Source: CAJBVG01 sp943372995
GTDB lineage: Bacteria > Bacteroidota > Bacteroidia > Sphingobacteriales > Sphingobacteriaceae
DNA length: 64,000 bases
Direction of reading: 5' to 3'
Assembly (NCBI GenBank): GCA_943372995.1
Contig: CALSAQ010000010.1
Coordinates: forward strand, 1-64,000
Shown: in pieces, positions 32,141-40,940 of the stretch
Layout: the number at the start of each line of letters is the position of its first letter
Numbering within the stretch: position 1 is the first letter of the stretch
Notes under the pieces: generated by a model
The model's database searches: none
Told to the model about the DNA's origin: nothing
What the model saw: the letters and a program-made list of their open reading frames with translations, nothing else
Made by a program: the position numbers and the translations under genes

Positions 32141-34136
32141 AAGCCTCAAAATAAATATAACTACCAATAAAGGGATTTTTGGGAACAAATTTGATTTTTC
32201 AGAAGGGTTAAATATCATTCGGGGTAATAATACTGCTGGTAAAAGTACTATTATCCAATCAATGATTTATGCACTTGGTATGGAAGAAATTTTTGGAGGG
32301 AAGGGTATAAAAGTTCTACAATCTGTACTAAAAGACGAGATTGAGTATAAATTGGAGAAATTAAAAGTTGTTGATTCGGAGGTCTTATTGGAAATAGAGA
32401 ACAAGGAAGTTCTTACGATAAAAAGGTCTATAATTAGCAATAAAAAAGATTCAAAACTAGTTGAAGTAATTTTCGGTCCACTCCTCACAGAAGGAGGAAA
32501 TTACAATTCAAAGGAAATGTATTTGCATGATGCTGGATCAGCACAAGATTCAGAATTCGGATTTCATGCCTATTTGGAAGAATTTTTAAATTGGAAGTTG
32601 CCAAGTCTAAACTATTCAGATGGTACAGATAGAAAACTATATTTAACAACTATTTTTCCAACCTTTATTATAGAACAAAAAATTGGTTGGTCAGATTTTT
32701 TAGCAACAACACCTTTCTATGGATTGAAAAACGGAGAAAGCAAAAGTGTTGAATTCATTCTAGATTTGGATTTATGGAATATAGAAAAGAAAAAACAGCT
32801 GCTTAATAATATAAAAAATGACATTATATTAAAATGGCATTATCAATATGATATTCTTTTTGAACTATCAAGGCGTGGAGCAATGAAAATAAAAGGTTTA
32901 ACATACGACCCTGAAGTTATTAAATCTGACCAACTAATAAATCTTCTTTTAGAAGAGGATAACAAAACATATACAATAGAGGATTATATTGATAATTTAA
33001 ACAATCAGCTTAATGAAATAGAGTCGAAAAAATATAGTCTAGTTGGTTTAAAATCAGTCGAAAACGAAAATAATATAAAAAAACTAACTGATGATGTATC
33101 TATTATGTCTTTGCAAATAGAATCACTTTGCGATGAATTAGAAGGCAATAAGTCTAGATTAAATGATTATAATTTACAATTAGGTTTAATAGAAAACGAT
33201 CTTCGAAAGAATATATCTATTCTGAAAATTGAAAAATTTGGGGGAGAAATAAATCTTAATATTACTTTGGACATCTGTCCTACTTGTAATCAAGAATTAA
33301 AAGATACTCTCTTAGATCAAAATGAAAAAATATCAACAATGAGTATAGAAGACAATATTTCGTTTTTGAAATCAAAAGAGCAAATGATAAAAGCTTATAT
33401 TAATGGTTTAAATATCGTTATTAGCAATCTTCAAAATACAATTGAAAGCGGAAGAAATAGATTAATTTTTAAAAGATCAGAAATCAGAGCTCTAAAACAA
33501 GAATTAGTATCAGATGATAGGTTACCTTCAACAGTAGAAATTGAAAAGAAAATTAACCTTAGAAATAAAATAATTTTTTATAGAAACTTAGAAGAAGAGC
33601 TTGAAACTTCAATTGAAAAATTCAATGAATTATCTGCTCAATGGGTGGACGTTATTAGTAAATTAAAAGAGATTCCGAAAGATACTTACTCTCTTAATGA
33701 TACCAAGAAAATAAGTCAACTTGAAAGTGAATTTAAGAGATTAGTTAAATATTTTGGTTATTCAAGTAAATCAATAAACGAAATTAAAATTTCAAAAGAT
33801 AAATATCTACCTATTATTGATAAATACAATATAAGGTTTGATTCTTCTGCTAGTGATTTAGTACGATCAATTTGGGCATACACTTGCTCACTTTATACAG
33901 TTTCAGAAGAATTGAAAGGCAATCATCCAGGACTTTTAATATTTGATGAGCCTGGACAGCACTCAATGTCTGACGAAAGCTTAAAAAACTTATTGCTATT
34001 TCTTAGTAATTCTAACGCTCAAAGTATTGTTGCTGCCTCATTTAATAATGACGATGAGGTTTTTAGCACTACAACAAAAGATGTTAAATTTCATTTAATT
34101 CATATTCCAGAAAAATCAATTGCAGAATTAAATTAA
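32127..34136 (+). CDS. ABC-three-component system ATPase, SMC/Rad50-like with CxxC hook
   Basis: This 669-residue protein has a Rad50/SMC design. Walker A GNNTAGKST is at 33-41, followed by SMIYALGMEEIFGGKG. A long coiled-coil region (about 280-520) has CPTCNQ near residue 384-389, just as in the zinc hook of Rad50. The C-terminal lobe holds LLIFDEPGQHSMSDESLK (Walker B near 606-612). The Q-loop and signature regions are less certain. Such ATPases sense DNA or nucleoprotein states in conflict systems. The start overlaps the middle component gene. Together the three genes make a complete ABC-3C locus. Confidence 0.8.
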   Translation: MLKIRSLKINITTNKGIFGNKFDFSEGLNIIRGNNTAGKSTIIQSMIYALGMEEIFGGKGIKVLQSVLKDEIEYKLEKLKVVDSEVLLEIENKEVLTIKRSIISNKKDSKLVEVIFGPLLTEGGNYNSKEMYLHDAGSAQDSEFGFHAYLEEFLNWKLPSLNYSDGTDRKLYLTTIFPTFIIEQKIGWSDFLATTPFYGLKNGESKSVEFILDLDLWNIEKKKQLLNNIKNDIILKWHYQYDILFELSRRGAMKIKGLTYDPEVIKSDQLINLLLEEDNKTYTIEDYIDNLNNQLNEIESKKYSLVGLKSVENENNIKKLTDDVSIMSLQIESLCDELEGNKSRLNDYNLQLGLIENDLRKNISILKIEKFGGEINLNITLDICPTCNQELKDTLLDQNEKISTMSIEDNISFLKSKEQMIKAYINGLNIVISNLQNTIESGRNRLIFKRSEIRALKQELVSDDRLPSTVEIEKKINLRNKIIFYRNLEEELETSIEKFNELSAQWVDVISKLKEIPKDTYSLNDTKKISQLESEFKRLVKYFGYSSKSINEIKISKDKYLPIIDKYNIRFDSSASDLVRSIWAYTCSLYTVSEELKGNHPGLLIFDEPGQHSMSDESLKNLLLFLSNSNAQSIVAASFNNDDEVFSTTTKDVKFHLIHIPEKSIAELN

Positions 34137-34184
34137 AAAATTACTGGCACATATGGTTATTATTTTTATTATAAATAGTGTGGT

Positions 34185-35645
34185 GTGACAAACATTGTTA
34201 AACATATTGAAAATCAAGGGCCTATATTATCAGGAGACCTAGCGAGACACCTCGAAATCTCATCAAAGATTACAAATATTGCAGCTCGAAAAGCAATCGA
34301 AAGACTTAAATCCCCTATACATAAACTTACAGGGCTTTTTCAGGACAAACAATCATTAATTTACCATCAATCACAATACCAATCTGATGAGTACTTTGAT
34401 GCTCTTTATGAATCATTAAAATCAAGTGGAAAAAGGTATTATGCCTTAATATGTGCTATTAATTATCATAACGGTTTAATTTCAATAGAACAGCTAAAAA
34501 ACTATTCGTTTTCTCCAACAACTAATAAAGTTGGGCACATACATTTTGATACACTTATTGAAAATGCATTAAAAAATAGAATTTTAGAATATTATGATGA
34601 ACAACATTTAAGCATAAACAAACGACTCTTAATTACTGATCTAAATTTTAAGCTTCATAAAGCAATTGAGTTCTCAAAAAAATATACATTATCACAATTT
34701 GCAAATTGGGGTAAAAATATTGGAATGTTCTCTTTTGGTTCAGCTCAATTTAATTCGAATATTTCCGGATTTAATTTTGCATTGACTGCGCCTACTTATA
34801 TAAATGGATTAATACATTATGATTCAAAAGGTAAGCCTCAACCAGGATTTTTAGTTGCAGATATTCTAATTGGCGAAAAGGTTACAGTTGATTATTTGAG
34901 TTTTTTTATTCAAAAAATTAATATAATTACAAGAATAAATTCAAAGACAAAAATACTTCCGATATTAATTTTAGAAAATACTGATCAAGACGCATTAAAT
35001 ATTGCCAAAAGCAATGGAGTTGTAATTGGTTTCGTAAATGAAATTTTTGGAGAAAATTATGCTTTATTACTAAAAAATTTAATTAGCACTTTGTCAAATG
35101 CAGGAACAATATTAAAAAATAATCCTGAGCAGTTTGTTGAATTGCTTTCAAAATTAACAAAACTAGTTGATGGAAAAACGAATAATCTTAAAGGGGATTT
35201 ATTTGAGTTTGGAGTTGGCTTTTATTATAGTCAACATTGTCAATATATAGAACTTGGGAAAAATATTACAACTTACGATCCTTATGATAATAAAGAAATT
35301 GATATTTTAGCGATAGACAATAACATATTATATCTTGTAGAATGCAAAGGTACTAATTACCCTATTGATGTAGAATATATTGAGACCTATTTAAAAATAA
35401 ATATTCCTTCTATAAGAAGTTGGGTTAAAAGCTCCACCTATAAAGATAAAGAAATAATTTTTGAGTTTTGGTCAATTAATGGCTTTACTGAAGACGCGTT
35501 AGAATTGTTAAACAATTATAAAAATAAAACTAAGAAAATTAAGTTAAATTATTTTGATCGAAACAATATAATAGAAAAAACAAAAAGCTTGAGTTCCAAT
35601 AAATTTAAAAAAATAATCAACGAATACTTCTTAAAGGAAATTTAG
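34185..35645 (+). CDS. wHTH / PD-(D/E)XK nuclease protein, not assigned to a known system
   Basis: Translation must begin at a GTG at 34185 (486 residues). The N-terminus is a winged helix (IENQGPILSGDLARHLEI, then ITNIAARKAIERLKSPIHKL). A middle domain (about 90-320) is unassigned. The C-terminal 150 residues carry a nuclease core: LKGDLFEFGVGFYYSQH, KEIDILAIDNN near 371 and LYLVECKGTNYPID near 383, the D-x(n)-E-x-K triad. A nuclease triggered through DNA binding is likely. It follows the ABC-3C ATPase by 48 bases with no terminator between, and the small membrane protein at 35649 begins four bases after its stop. I do not recognise a named defence family. Confidence 0.65.
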   Translation: MTNIVKHIENQGPILSGDLARHLEISSKITNIAARKAIERLKSPIHKLTGLFQDKQSLIYHQSQYQSDEYFDALYESLKSSGKRYYALICAINYHNGLISIEQLKNYSFSPTTNKVGHIHFDTLIENALKNRILEYYDEQHLSINKRLLITDLNFKLHKAIEFSKKYTLSQFANWGKNIGMFSFGSAQFNSNISGFNFALTAPTYINGLIHYDSKGKPQPGFLVADILIGEKVTVDYLSFFIQKINIITRINSKTKILPILILENTDQDALNIAKSNGVVIGFVNEIFGENYALLLKNLISTLSNAGTILKNNPEQFVELLSKLTKLVDGKTNNLKGDLFEFGVGFYYSQHCQYIELGKNITTYDPYDNKEIDILAIDNNILYLVECKGTNYPIDVEYIETYLKINIPSIRSWVKSSTYKDKEIIFEFWSINGFTEDALELLNNYKNKTKKIKLNYFDRNNIIEKTKSLSSNKFKKIINEYFLKEI

Positions 35646-35648
35646 AAT

Positions 35649-35957
35649 ATGAATTCATTAGTGATATTAGAGGGAATAATAATAGGGGCTGTTGGAGGAT
35701 CAACAGGCGGCTTTATTCTTAGTATTTCAAATTGGTCAATTAAACAAATAAAAATAATTTGTGACAAACGAAAAATATATAATTGGTTAGTAGCTAATAG
35801 TAAAAATCAATCCGATTATCAATATAGATCGACAAAAAGTATTTCAAGCTATACAAATTTACCATATGAAAGAGTAAATTTCATATGCAGTATACATACT
35901 AAAATCAAACTATCAACTGGTAATAATGAGGAGCTGTGGGAAATATTAAAAAAATAA
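35649..35957 (+). CDS. Small membrane protein with helical cytoplasmic tail, partner of the nuclease
   Basis: This 102-residue protein starts with one hydrophobic segment (VILEGIIIGAVGGSTGGFIL, residues 5-24) rich in glycine, as in oligomerising membrane helices. The rest is basic, possibly wHTH-like (STKSISSYTNLPYERVNFIC). It begins four bases after the nuclease stop and is surely co-translated. Small membrane partners occur in abortive-infection systems where they open pores or hold the effector at the membrane. That role is inferred only from layout. No family recognised. Confidence 0.5.
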   Translation: MNSLVILEGIIIGAVGGSTGGFILSISNWSIKQIKIICDKRKIYNWLVANSKNQSDYQYRSTKSISSYTNLPYERVNFICSIHTKIKLSTGNNEELWEILKK

Positions 35958-36014
35958 ATAATCTAGCATACATTAAATTACTATCTAAGTTTTAAAAAAA
36001 ATCAACAAGTAAGT

Positions 36015-37790
36015 ATGAATACATTAATTAAAAGAGAAATAGAAGAGATAAGAAAAACTATTCCTCAGACAACTTCGCTTTCAGACGACCTCATTTTTGG
36101 GATAATCTCTTATAAATATTTCTATAATAAGGGTAGGTATGATAAAGCAGAATTTAAAAGCTCGTTTGTAGATGGCAGTAATGATGGTGGAATTGATCTA
36201 ATTGCAGTTGAAGAAAATGATTTGGAAAAAAACTTAGTATTAATTCAATCTAAGAATATAAGTACAATCCAATCAAAAGATCAAATAAAAGATACTTTTA
36301 CGAAAATGGCTCAGACAGTAAAAGATTTTAAAGATGAAAAAATAAGTAATTATAATTCAAAATTAAGAAGGGTTTATAGAGAAAAGTATGATGATAGTTG
36401 TGATGACCCTAATTTTAAAATCAAATTAACTCTTTTCATAGGAACAGAGTTGACGAATAGTTATAGAGAGGTGATTGAAGATTTAATTAATAGGGTTGCT
36501 GAATTGGAGTCATTCGAATGTAATATATATGATTTAAAACAATTAGTATCACAAATTGAAATGTATGATGAGAATACTAAATATGTTTCAAATGGCAAAA
36601 TTGAAATCTTTAAAGAACATGGGGCTATTGAATTTGGTGAAAATGGATTAATCGTTAATATCTCAGCTTTGTCATTAAGAAAATTATTTGACAGATATAA
36701 GGAACATGGGTTATTTGAGCAGAATTTCAGATACTTCATAAAGAACAAAAAAATTGATGAAGAGATCAACAACTCACTTAAAAATAAACGTGATCAATTT
36801 TGGTTTCTAAACAATGGGATAATTATTGGTTGCAAAGAATTTCGTGAAGATGGTGATAATATTAAACTAACAGATTTCTCAATAGTAAATGGCTGTCAAA
36901 CTACAACTCTGATAGGTGCATATAAAGGTCCAGAGGAGGATTTAGATTTCCCTATTGTTTGTAAAATAGTCAAACCAGACAAGGATGGTGAAGATTATTT
37001 CAATTTATTTATTTCACAAATTGCAGAATCTTCAAACTCCCAAAAACCAATATCAGATAGAGATTTAAAATCTAATTTGCCAGAGCAAAGAAAATTACAA
37101 AGTTTACTCAAGTTAGAAAATCCAAAAATTTATATGGAAATTAAGAGAGGTGAAAAATCTCCCAAAAATAATGAGGGTTGGCAGAAAATTAAAAATGATG
37201 AGCTTGGTCAATTAATTTTGGCAGGTTTATTACAAGAACCTGGTACAGCGAGAAGTGCAAAGAAGAAAATATTTTCAGATTCTTTTACATATAATTCAAT
37301 CTTTAAAAGAACTCAAGATAAGGGAACAATTATTGATTTGCTAAAAATCAATAACATGCTTGATAACTTTATAATTAAAGATCAACTTGGTGATTCACAA
37401 TTGAATATAGCTAGAAATGGCAGATTAACAATTTTAGCAATTATTTGCTTTTTAATTAAATATAAAAGGTCGTTAATAAATCTCAAACTTTCAACTGACT
37501 CTCAAGATTGGGTACAAGATATTACTAAGGATAATTTGAATGGCAGTTTATTTATAAAAAACTTGCCTGATGAATTTGAAATAATACTCGAATCTATTTT
37601 CAATGATATAATTCAAGAATTAACAATTTTATATGACTCTAGAGGTTCAACTGAAACTTCAGTTACAAATTTTTTTAAAACTGATAAAAAATATCACTCT
37701 ATTATTTTAGAAAGAATAAGATCTAAATTTATTCTAGATACTTGGGGACAAAAACAATTCTTCGCAAAAATAGATGCTATTATACAATAA
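36015..37790 (+). CDS. AIPR-family abortive infection phage resistance protein
   Basis: This 591-residue protein fits the AIPR family. The N-terminal 90 residues hold a nuclease-like core with DGSNDGGIDLIAVEEN (D57, D61) and VLIQSKN (Q78, K80). The central AIPR signature is QFWFLNNGIIIGCKEF and then TDFSIVNGCQTTTLIGAYKG (near 260-305), continuing with SSNSQKPISDRDLKSNLPEQ. AIPR proteins are known from abortive phage-resistance loci. The mechanism is not settled to my knowledge. It lies 57 bases after the small membrane protein and may belong to the same transcript. Confidence 0.85.
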   Translation: MNTLIKREIEEIRKTIPQTTSLSDDLIFGIISYKYFYNKGRYDKAEFKSSFVDGSNDGGIDLIAVEENDLEKNLVLIQSKNISTIQSKDQIKDTFTKMAQTVKDFKDEKISNYNSKLRRVYREKYDDSCDDPNFKIKLTLFIGTELTNSYREVIEDLINRVAELESFECNIYDLKQLVSQIEMYDENTKYVSNGKIEIFKEHGAIEFGENGLIVNISALSLRKLFDRYKEHGLFEQNFRYFIKNKKIDEEINNSLKNKRDQFWFLNNGIIIGCKEFREDGDNIKLTDFSIVNGCQTTTLIGAYKGPEEDLDFPIVCKIVKPDKDGEDYFNLFISQIAESSNSQKPISDRDLKSNLPEQRKLQSLLKLENPKIYMEIKRGEKSPKNNEGWQKIKNDELGQLILAGLLQEPGTARSAKKKIFSDSFTYNSIFKRTQDKGTIIDLLKINNMLDNFIIKDQLGDSQLNIARNGRLTILAIICFLIKYKRSLINLKLSTDSQDWVQDITKDNLNGSLFIKNLPDEFEIILESIFNDIIQELTILYDSRGSTETSVTNFFKTDKKYHSIILERIRSKFILDTWGQKQFFAKIDAIIQ

Positions 37791-37828
37791 AGAATTTTAA
37801 AAAAATTTCCTTCTTAAATCTTCCTTCA

Positions 37829-37836
37829 TACGTTTG
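37829..37836 (+). promoter_or_regulatory. -7 box (TACGTTTG) of the deiminase gene
   Basis: TACGTTTG fits TAnnTTTG exactly and lies 24 bases before the ATG at 37861. It suggests the deiminase gene has its own promoter, independent of the AIPR gene that ends at 37790. Confidence 0.45.
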
Positions 37837-37860
37837 CAAAATTAGGAAAACTGTATTCGT

Positions 37861-38853
37861 ATGATCGTAACTGATTTCGACAAAGTCGAAAATCTAATTC
37901 TTGCATATCCTCAACACTACGAGAATGAGTATGTACAATTGGTTAAATTTTATGACCAGTTAATTGAATTAATTCCAAGTGAAATAAATTTGGTTTTAAT
38001 TGTAAACTCAAGAAAATTAAAATTAGATCTACTTTCAAAATATTCTCACAGATCAATAAATATAATTGTAAATGAATACTGGGATGAAATTTGGTTGCGG
38101 GATTGCTTAGGGATAAACACCCAAGATTACTTTTATAAACCTATATATTTTCCATACTACTGTGAAAACAAAAAGCATTGGAAATACTTCAAAAAAATCA
38201 ATGAAATCTCACTTGATTTAATAAATAGAACAATAGATAAACCAATTAAGCAAATTCCATTAATATGGGATATTGGGAATATTGTATCTAATCATCAATA
38301 TGCAATTATCACAAATAAATTATTAGAGGATAATCCAAAATTCGAATTAGCTACAATTGAAAATATAATAAAAGACTATTTAGAACTCAATCCGATTTTC
38401 ATCAACAAACAACCTAATGATGTAATTGGGCATACAGATGGGTTTCTTTCGTTTATAGATGATAAAAATATATTAATAAGCGATTATCCTAGTTTTAGCT
38501 TCATGAAGGAGGACAAGCTTTATTTAAAAGATGTTCAAAAAGTACTATATGCAAATAACCTTAACTTCATTAAAATGGCTGAGAGACCAGTAGATAAGAT
38601 TGTGAAATGCAACTGCGATAAACATAAAGCAGGTTGTTTTTATACAGCAAAGGGGAATTATATCAACTTTTTAAGATTAAATAATACAATTATACTTCCA
38701 GAATATAAATTACATAATAAGATAGAGCACAAGTTCTACAATACAATTAATGTTAAAATGATAGAAAGAATGGGATTTGAGATAAAAACAATTAATTGTG
38801 ATCAATTATCAAAATTCGGCGTTTCATTACATTGCATAAGCTATACCTTTTAG
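37861..38853 (+). CDS. Peptidylarginine/agmatine deiminase-fold enzyme
   Basis: This 330-residue protein has the guanidino-modifying enzyme layout: IWLRDCLGI (D81), LIWDIGNIVSN (D137, G139, N140), DVIGHTDGFLSFID (H191, D193) and GVSLHCISYTF with the nucleophile C325 near the end. These match the catalytic Asp, His, Asp and Cys of the PAD/agmatine deiminase family. The acidic residue expected in the EGGN-type motif appears as DIGN, so substrate use may differ. The usual enzyme converts agmatine or peptidyl-arginine to the citrulline form plus ammonia. It also has a CNCDKHKAGCF cysteine cluster near 268-278. Its AT-rich sequence and island setting set it apart from standard metabolic aguA. Confidence 0.7.
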   Translation: MIVTDFDKVENLILAYPQHYENEYVQLVKFYDQLIELIPSEINLVLIVNSRKLKLDLLSKYSHRSINIIVNEYWDEIWLRDCLGINTQDYFYKPIYFPYYCENKKHWKYFKKINEISLDLINRTIDKPIKQIPLIWDIGNIVSNHQYAIITNKLLEDNPKFELATIENIIKDYLELNPIFINKQPNDVIGHTDGFLSFIDDKNILISDYPSFSFMKEDKLYLKDVQKVLYANNLNFIKMAERPVDKIVKCNCDKHKAGCFYTAKGNYINFLRLNNTIILPEYKLHNKIEHKFYNTINVKMIERMGFEIKTINCDQLSKFGVSLHCISYTF

Positions 38854-38959
38854 CTTGAAAGAAATCTTCGAATTTCCAGTTAACTATTAAAAAAATAAAA
38901 GCAATAAAAACTTGGCAGCGGTATAAGAAATCAGATTTGTATGGAATTTTGTATATGAA

Positions 38960-38995
38960 GAAAAGAAAAACGCCGAAATCTTGTGAATTTCGGCG
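38960..38995 (-). terminator. Terminator of the tRNA-Asp gene
   Basis: On the minus strand CGCCGAAAT and ATTTCGGCG pair around a short loop and are followed by TTTTTCTTTT. It lies just past the 3' end of the tRNA and is a strong Rho-independent terminator for it. Confidence 0.8.
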
Positions 38996-39013
38996 TCTCT
39001 TCGAGAATTTTAG

Positions 39014-39087
39014 CGGAATGGACGGGACTCGAACCCGCGACCTCCTGCGTGACAGGCAGGCATTCTAACCAGCTGAACTACCACTCC
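39014..39087 (-). tRNA. tRNA-Asp (anticodon GTC)
   Basis: Read on the minus strand, the 74 bases fold as a cloverleaf: acceptor GGAGTGG with CCATTCC, a D-arm with AGCTGGTTAGA, anticodon stem CCTGC/GCAGG around CTGTCAC (anticodon GTC), and TTCGAGT in the T-loop, with discriminator G. It closely resembles E. coli tRNA-Asp. The CCA end is not encoded (the next bases read CTA). The gene's 3' end points towards the defence island at 30.7-38.9 kb, the side where integrating elements usually lie. Confidence 0.97.
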
Positions 39088-39212
39088 GTTTTACTGGACT
39101 GCAAATATACAGCTTCAAAGCTTATTTTCAACAAAAAATGTAAAAATCTCATAATTTACTAATAAACAGAGGCTTTAATATCGTTTTTTCATATATAATT
39201 ATCTATTATTGG

Positions 39213-39268
39213 TCCCATATCCTGTATCCCATATCCTGTATCCCATGTCCTGTATCCTGTGTCCTGTA
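39213..39268. repeat. Four 14-base tandem repeats (TCCCATATCCTGTA type)
   Basis: Two identical copies of TCCCATATCCTGTA are followed by TCCCATGTCCTGTA and TCCTGTGTCCTGTA. The array sits in the 271-base gap between tRNA-Asp and the beta-helix gene. The copies degrade from left to right. It is not a CRISPR, since no spacers separate the units. It belongs to a style of word-like spacer repeats seen four times in the window. Confidence 0.8.
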
Positions 39269-39358
39269 TCTCTAATCTAGTCGCACCAAATCTAAAACAA
39301 AGGAGTAAGGGTTTACAGAACTAGCGTTGTCTTATATGGAAGCAACTTTCAAAATACT

Positions 39359-40777
39359 ATGAAGCAATTATACATTCTCTTAACATTTATTTGTGTGACA
39401 ACCTCAGCGTTAGCTGAAAAAATTATTGTTCCAACAAAGTTTTCTACTATACAAGAAGCAATTGATTCCTCTGTGAATGGAGATACCGTATTGGTGATGC
39501 CTGGAATTTATTTCGAAAATTTAAAAATGAAAGGGAAGAGTATCGTACTTACTAGTATGTTTTACTTAGATATGGATAAGAGTTTTATCTCTACAACGGT
39601 TATTAATGGTAGTACTCCTACTAACCCTGATTCTGCTAGTTGTATTATGATGACTGGGAAAGAAGATTCTACTACAGTTGTGCAAGGTTTTACACTCACC
39701 GGAGGTAAGGGAACAAAATGGAAAGACATTCATAACGGACTTACTTATAGAGAAGGTGGAGGGATTCTGATGGAGTTTTGTTCAGCTGTAATTCAATATA
39801 ATTATATTATCGATAATGAAGCAATTGATAGAAGTGGAGGTATGTCGAGTGCTGGTGGTGGTGGAATTAGAAGTGGCGATGGTAATCCAACAATTATCAA
39901 TAATATGTTTTCAAGAAATAAAGGAAGATATGGAGCCGCAATCGTTTTTAATTATTCGAAAGGAAAAGTAAAGAACAACATCATTGTTGATAATTCAGGT
40001 GGAGAAGATTACGGAGGATCGGGAGTTTGGGTTACTGGAGACAATAGTGTTAAACATTTAGTGCAAATAGAAAATAATACCATCGCTTACAACACTTGTA
40101 AAGGAACGGGTAGTCAGGCACAAGGTAAAGGAGCTGTGATGATTTTTTCAATTAAAGCGGTTCTGAAAAACAACATCATTTGGGGAAATGTTCAAAGCAG
40201 TGGTGCTTCAGTAAGAACATATGTTGGTGGTACAATAGATGCAAGATATAATAGTGTTTCAGAAGTTTTAACTGGTGAAGGTAACATCAGCGGAGATCCA
40301 TTGTTCGACTCAATAGGTTACTTCTTGAAAAGTGCATCTCCAACTATAGATGCTGGAGAGAATCTTGTTGAATATAGAGACCTTGCTGATCCTGCAGATA
40401 CCACTTCACCTTTAGCTCCCGCACAAGGTACTAGAAGAAATGATATGGGTGCTTATGGTGGTCCGAGACCTATGATTGCAATGACAGATTTAATTTTAGG
40501 AACGGATAAAGAAGAAATGAAAAGTAACGCTCAAATAGTTTTTCCAAATCCAGTAGAAGGAATACTTCATTTTAAATTAAAGGAAAATGAAACTGTAAAA
40601 TATTTGGAGTTGTTATCTATAGATTCAAAAAGAACTACAAGTATTATGGCCAAAGAAATAATACAGAATGGGAATGTAATTGATGTCGACATACACTCTT
40701 ATCCAGCAGGTGCTTATTTCTTGACGGTTTATACTTCTTCAGCTAATGTTTATACTGAAAAGGTGTTGTTCCAATAA
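39359..40777 (+). CDS. Secreted right-handed beta-helix protein with T9SS sorting domain
   Basis: This 472-residue protein has a signal peptide (MKQLYILLTFICVTTSALA), then a pectate-lyase-like beta-helix. It opens with PTKFSTIQEAIDSSVNGDTV and runs through repeated NNI-type rungs (NPTIINNMFSRNKGRYGAAI, KGKVKNNIIVDNSGG, QIENNTIAYNT, AVLKNNIIWGNVQSSGASV). The last 80 residues are a type A sorting domain: IVFPNPVEGILHF, YLELLSIDSKR and YPAGAYFLTVY with a final KVLFQ. It is exported by the type IX system and would act on, or adhere to, polysaccharide. No lyase catalytic residues can be assigned with certainty. Confidence 0.85.
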   Translation: MKQLYILLTFICVTTSALAEKIIVPTKFSTIQEAIDSSVNGDTVLVMPGIYFENLKMKGKSIVLTSMFYLDMDKSFISTTVINGSTPTNPDSASCIMMTGKEDSTTVVQGFTLTGGKGTKWKDIHNGLTYREGGGILMEFCSAVIQYNYIIDNEAIDRSGGMSSAGGGGIRSGDGNPTIINNMFSRNKGRYGAAIVFNYSKGKVKNNIIVDNSGGEDYGGSGVWVTGDNSVKHLVQIENNTIAYNTCKGTGSQAQGKGAVMIFSIKAVLKNNIIWGNVQSSGASVRTYVGGTIDARYNSVSEVLTGEGNISGDPLFDSIGYFLKSASPTIDAGENLVEYRDLADPADTTSPLAPAQGTRRNDMGAYGGPRPMIAMTDLILGTDKEEMKSNAQIVFPNPVEGILHFKLKENETVKYLELLSIDSKRTTSIMAKEIIQNGNVIDVDIHSYPAGAYFLTVYTSSANVYTEKVLFQ

Positions 40778-40900
40778 TTAAGGAAGATTAAATATTTTTG
40801 AAGAGCAAATCTGAAGATTTTAAATACATAGCTACTCGATATATATGCATTTATACCTCATCGTTTTAAGTTAGTTATAAGTATAAAGTAAGTAATATAA

Positions 40901-40940
40901 TTCACAACTCACAATTCACAACTCATAACTCACAATTCAT
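40901..40940. repeat. Word-like repeat (TTCACAACTCACAA type)
   Basis: The words TTCACAACT, CACAATTCACAACT and CATAACTCACAATTCA alternate over 40 bases and end right at the stop of the convergent DUF1569 gene. It is a degenerate direct repeat of about 14 bases, lying between the convergent beta-helix and DUF1569 genes. Confidence 0.6.

Noticed and set aside
37861..38853. Assignment as a normal agmatine deiminase (aguA)
   Set aside because: The catalytic residues fit, but the loop near residue 137 differs and no N-carbamoylputrescine amidase gene is adjacent, so I keep only the fold-level name.
39213..39268. Possible CRISPR array near tRNA-Asp
   Set aside because: The 14-base units follow each other without spacers and decay along the array. 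No cas genes are near.
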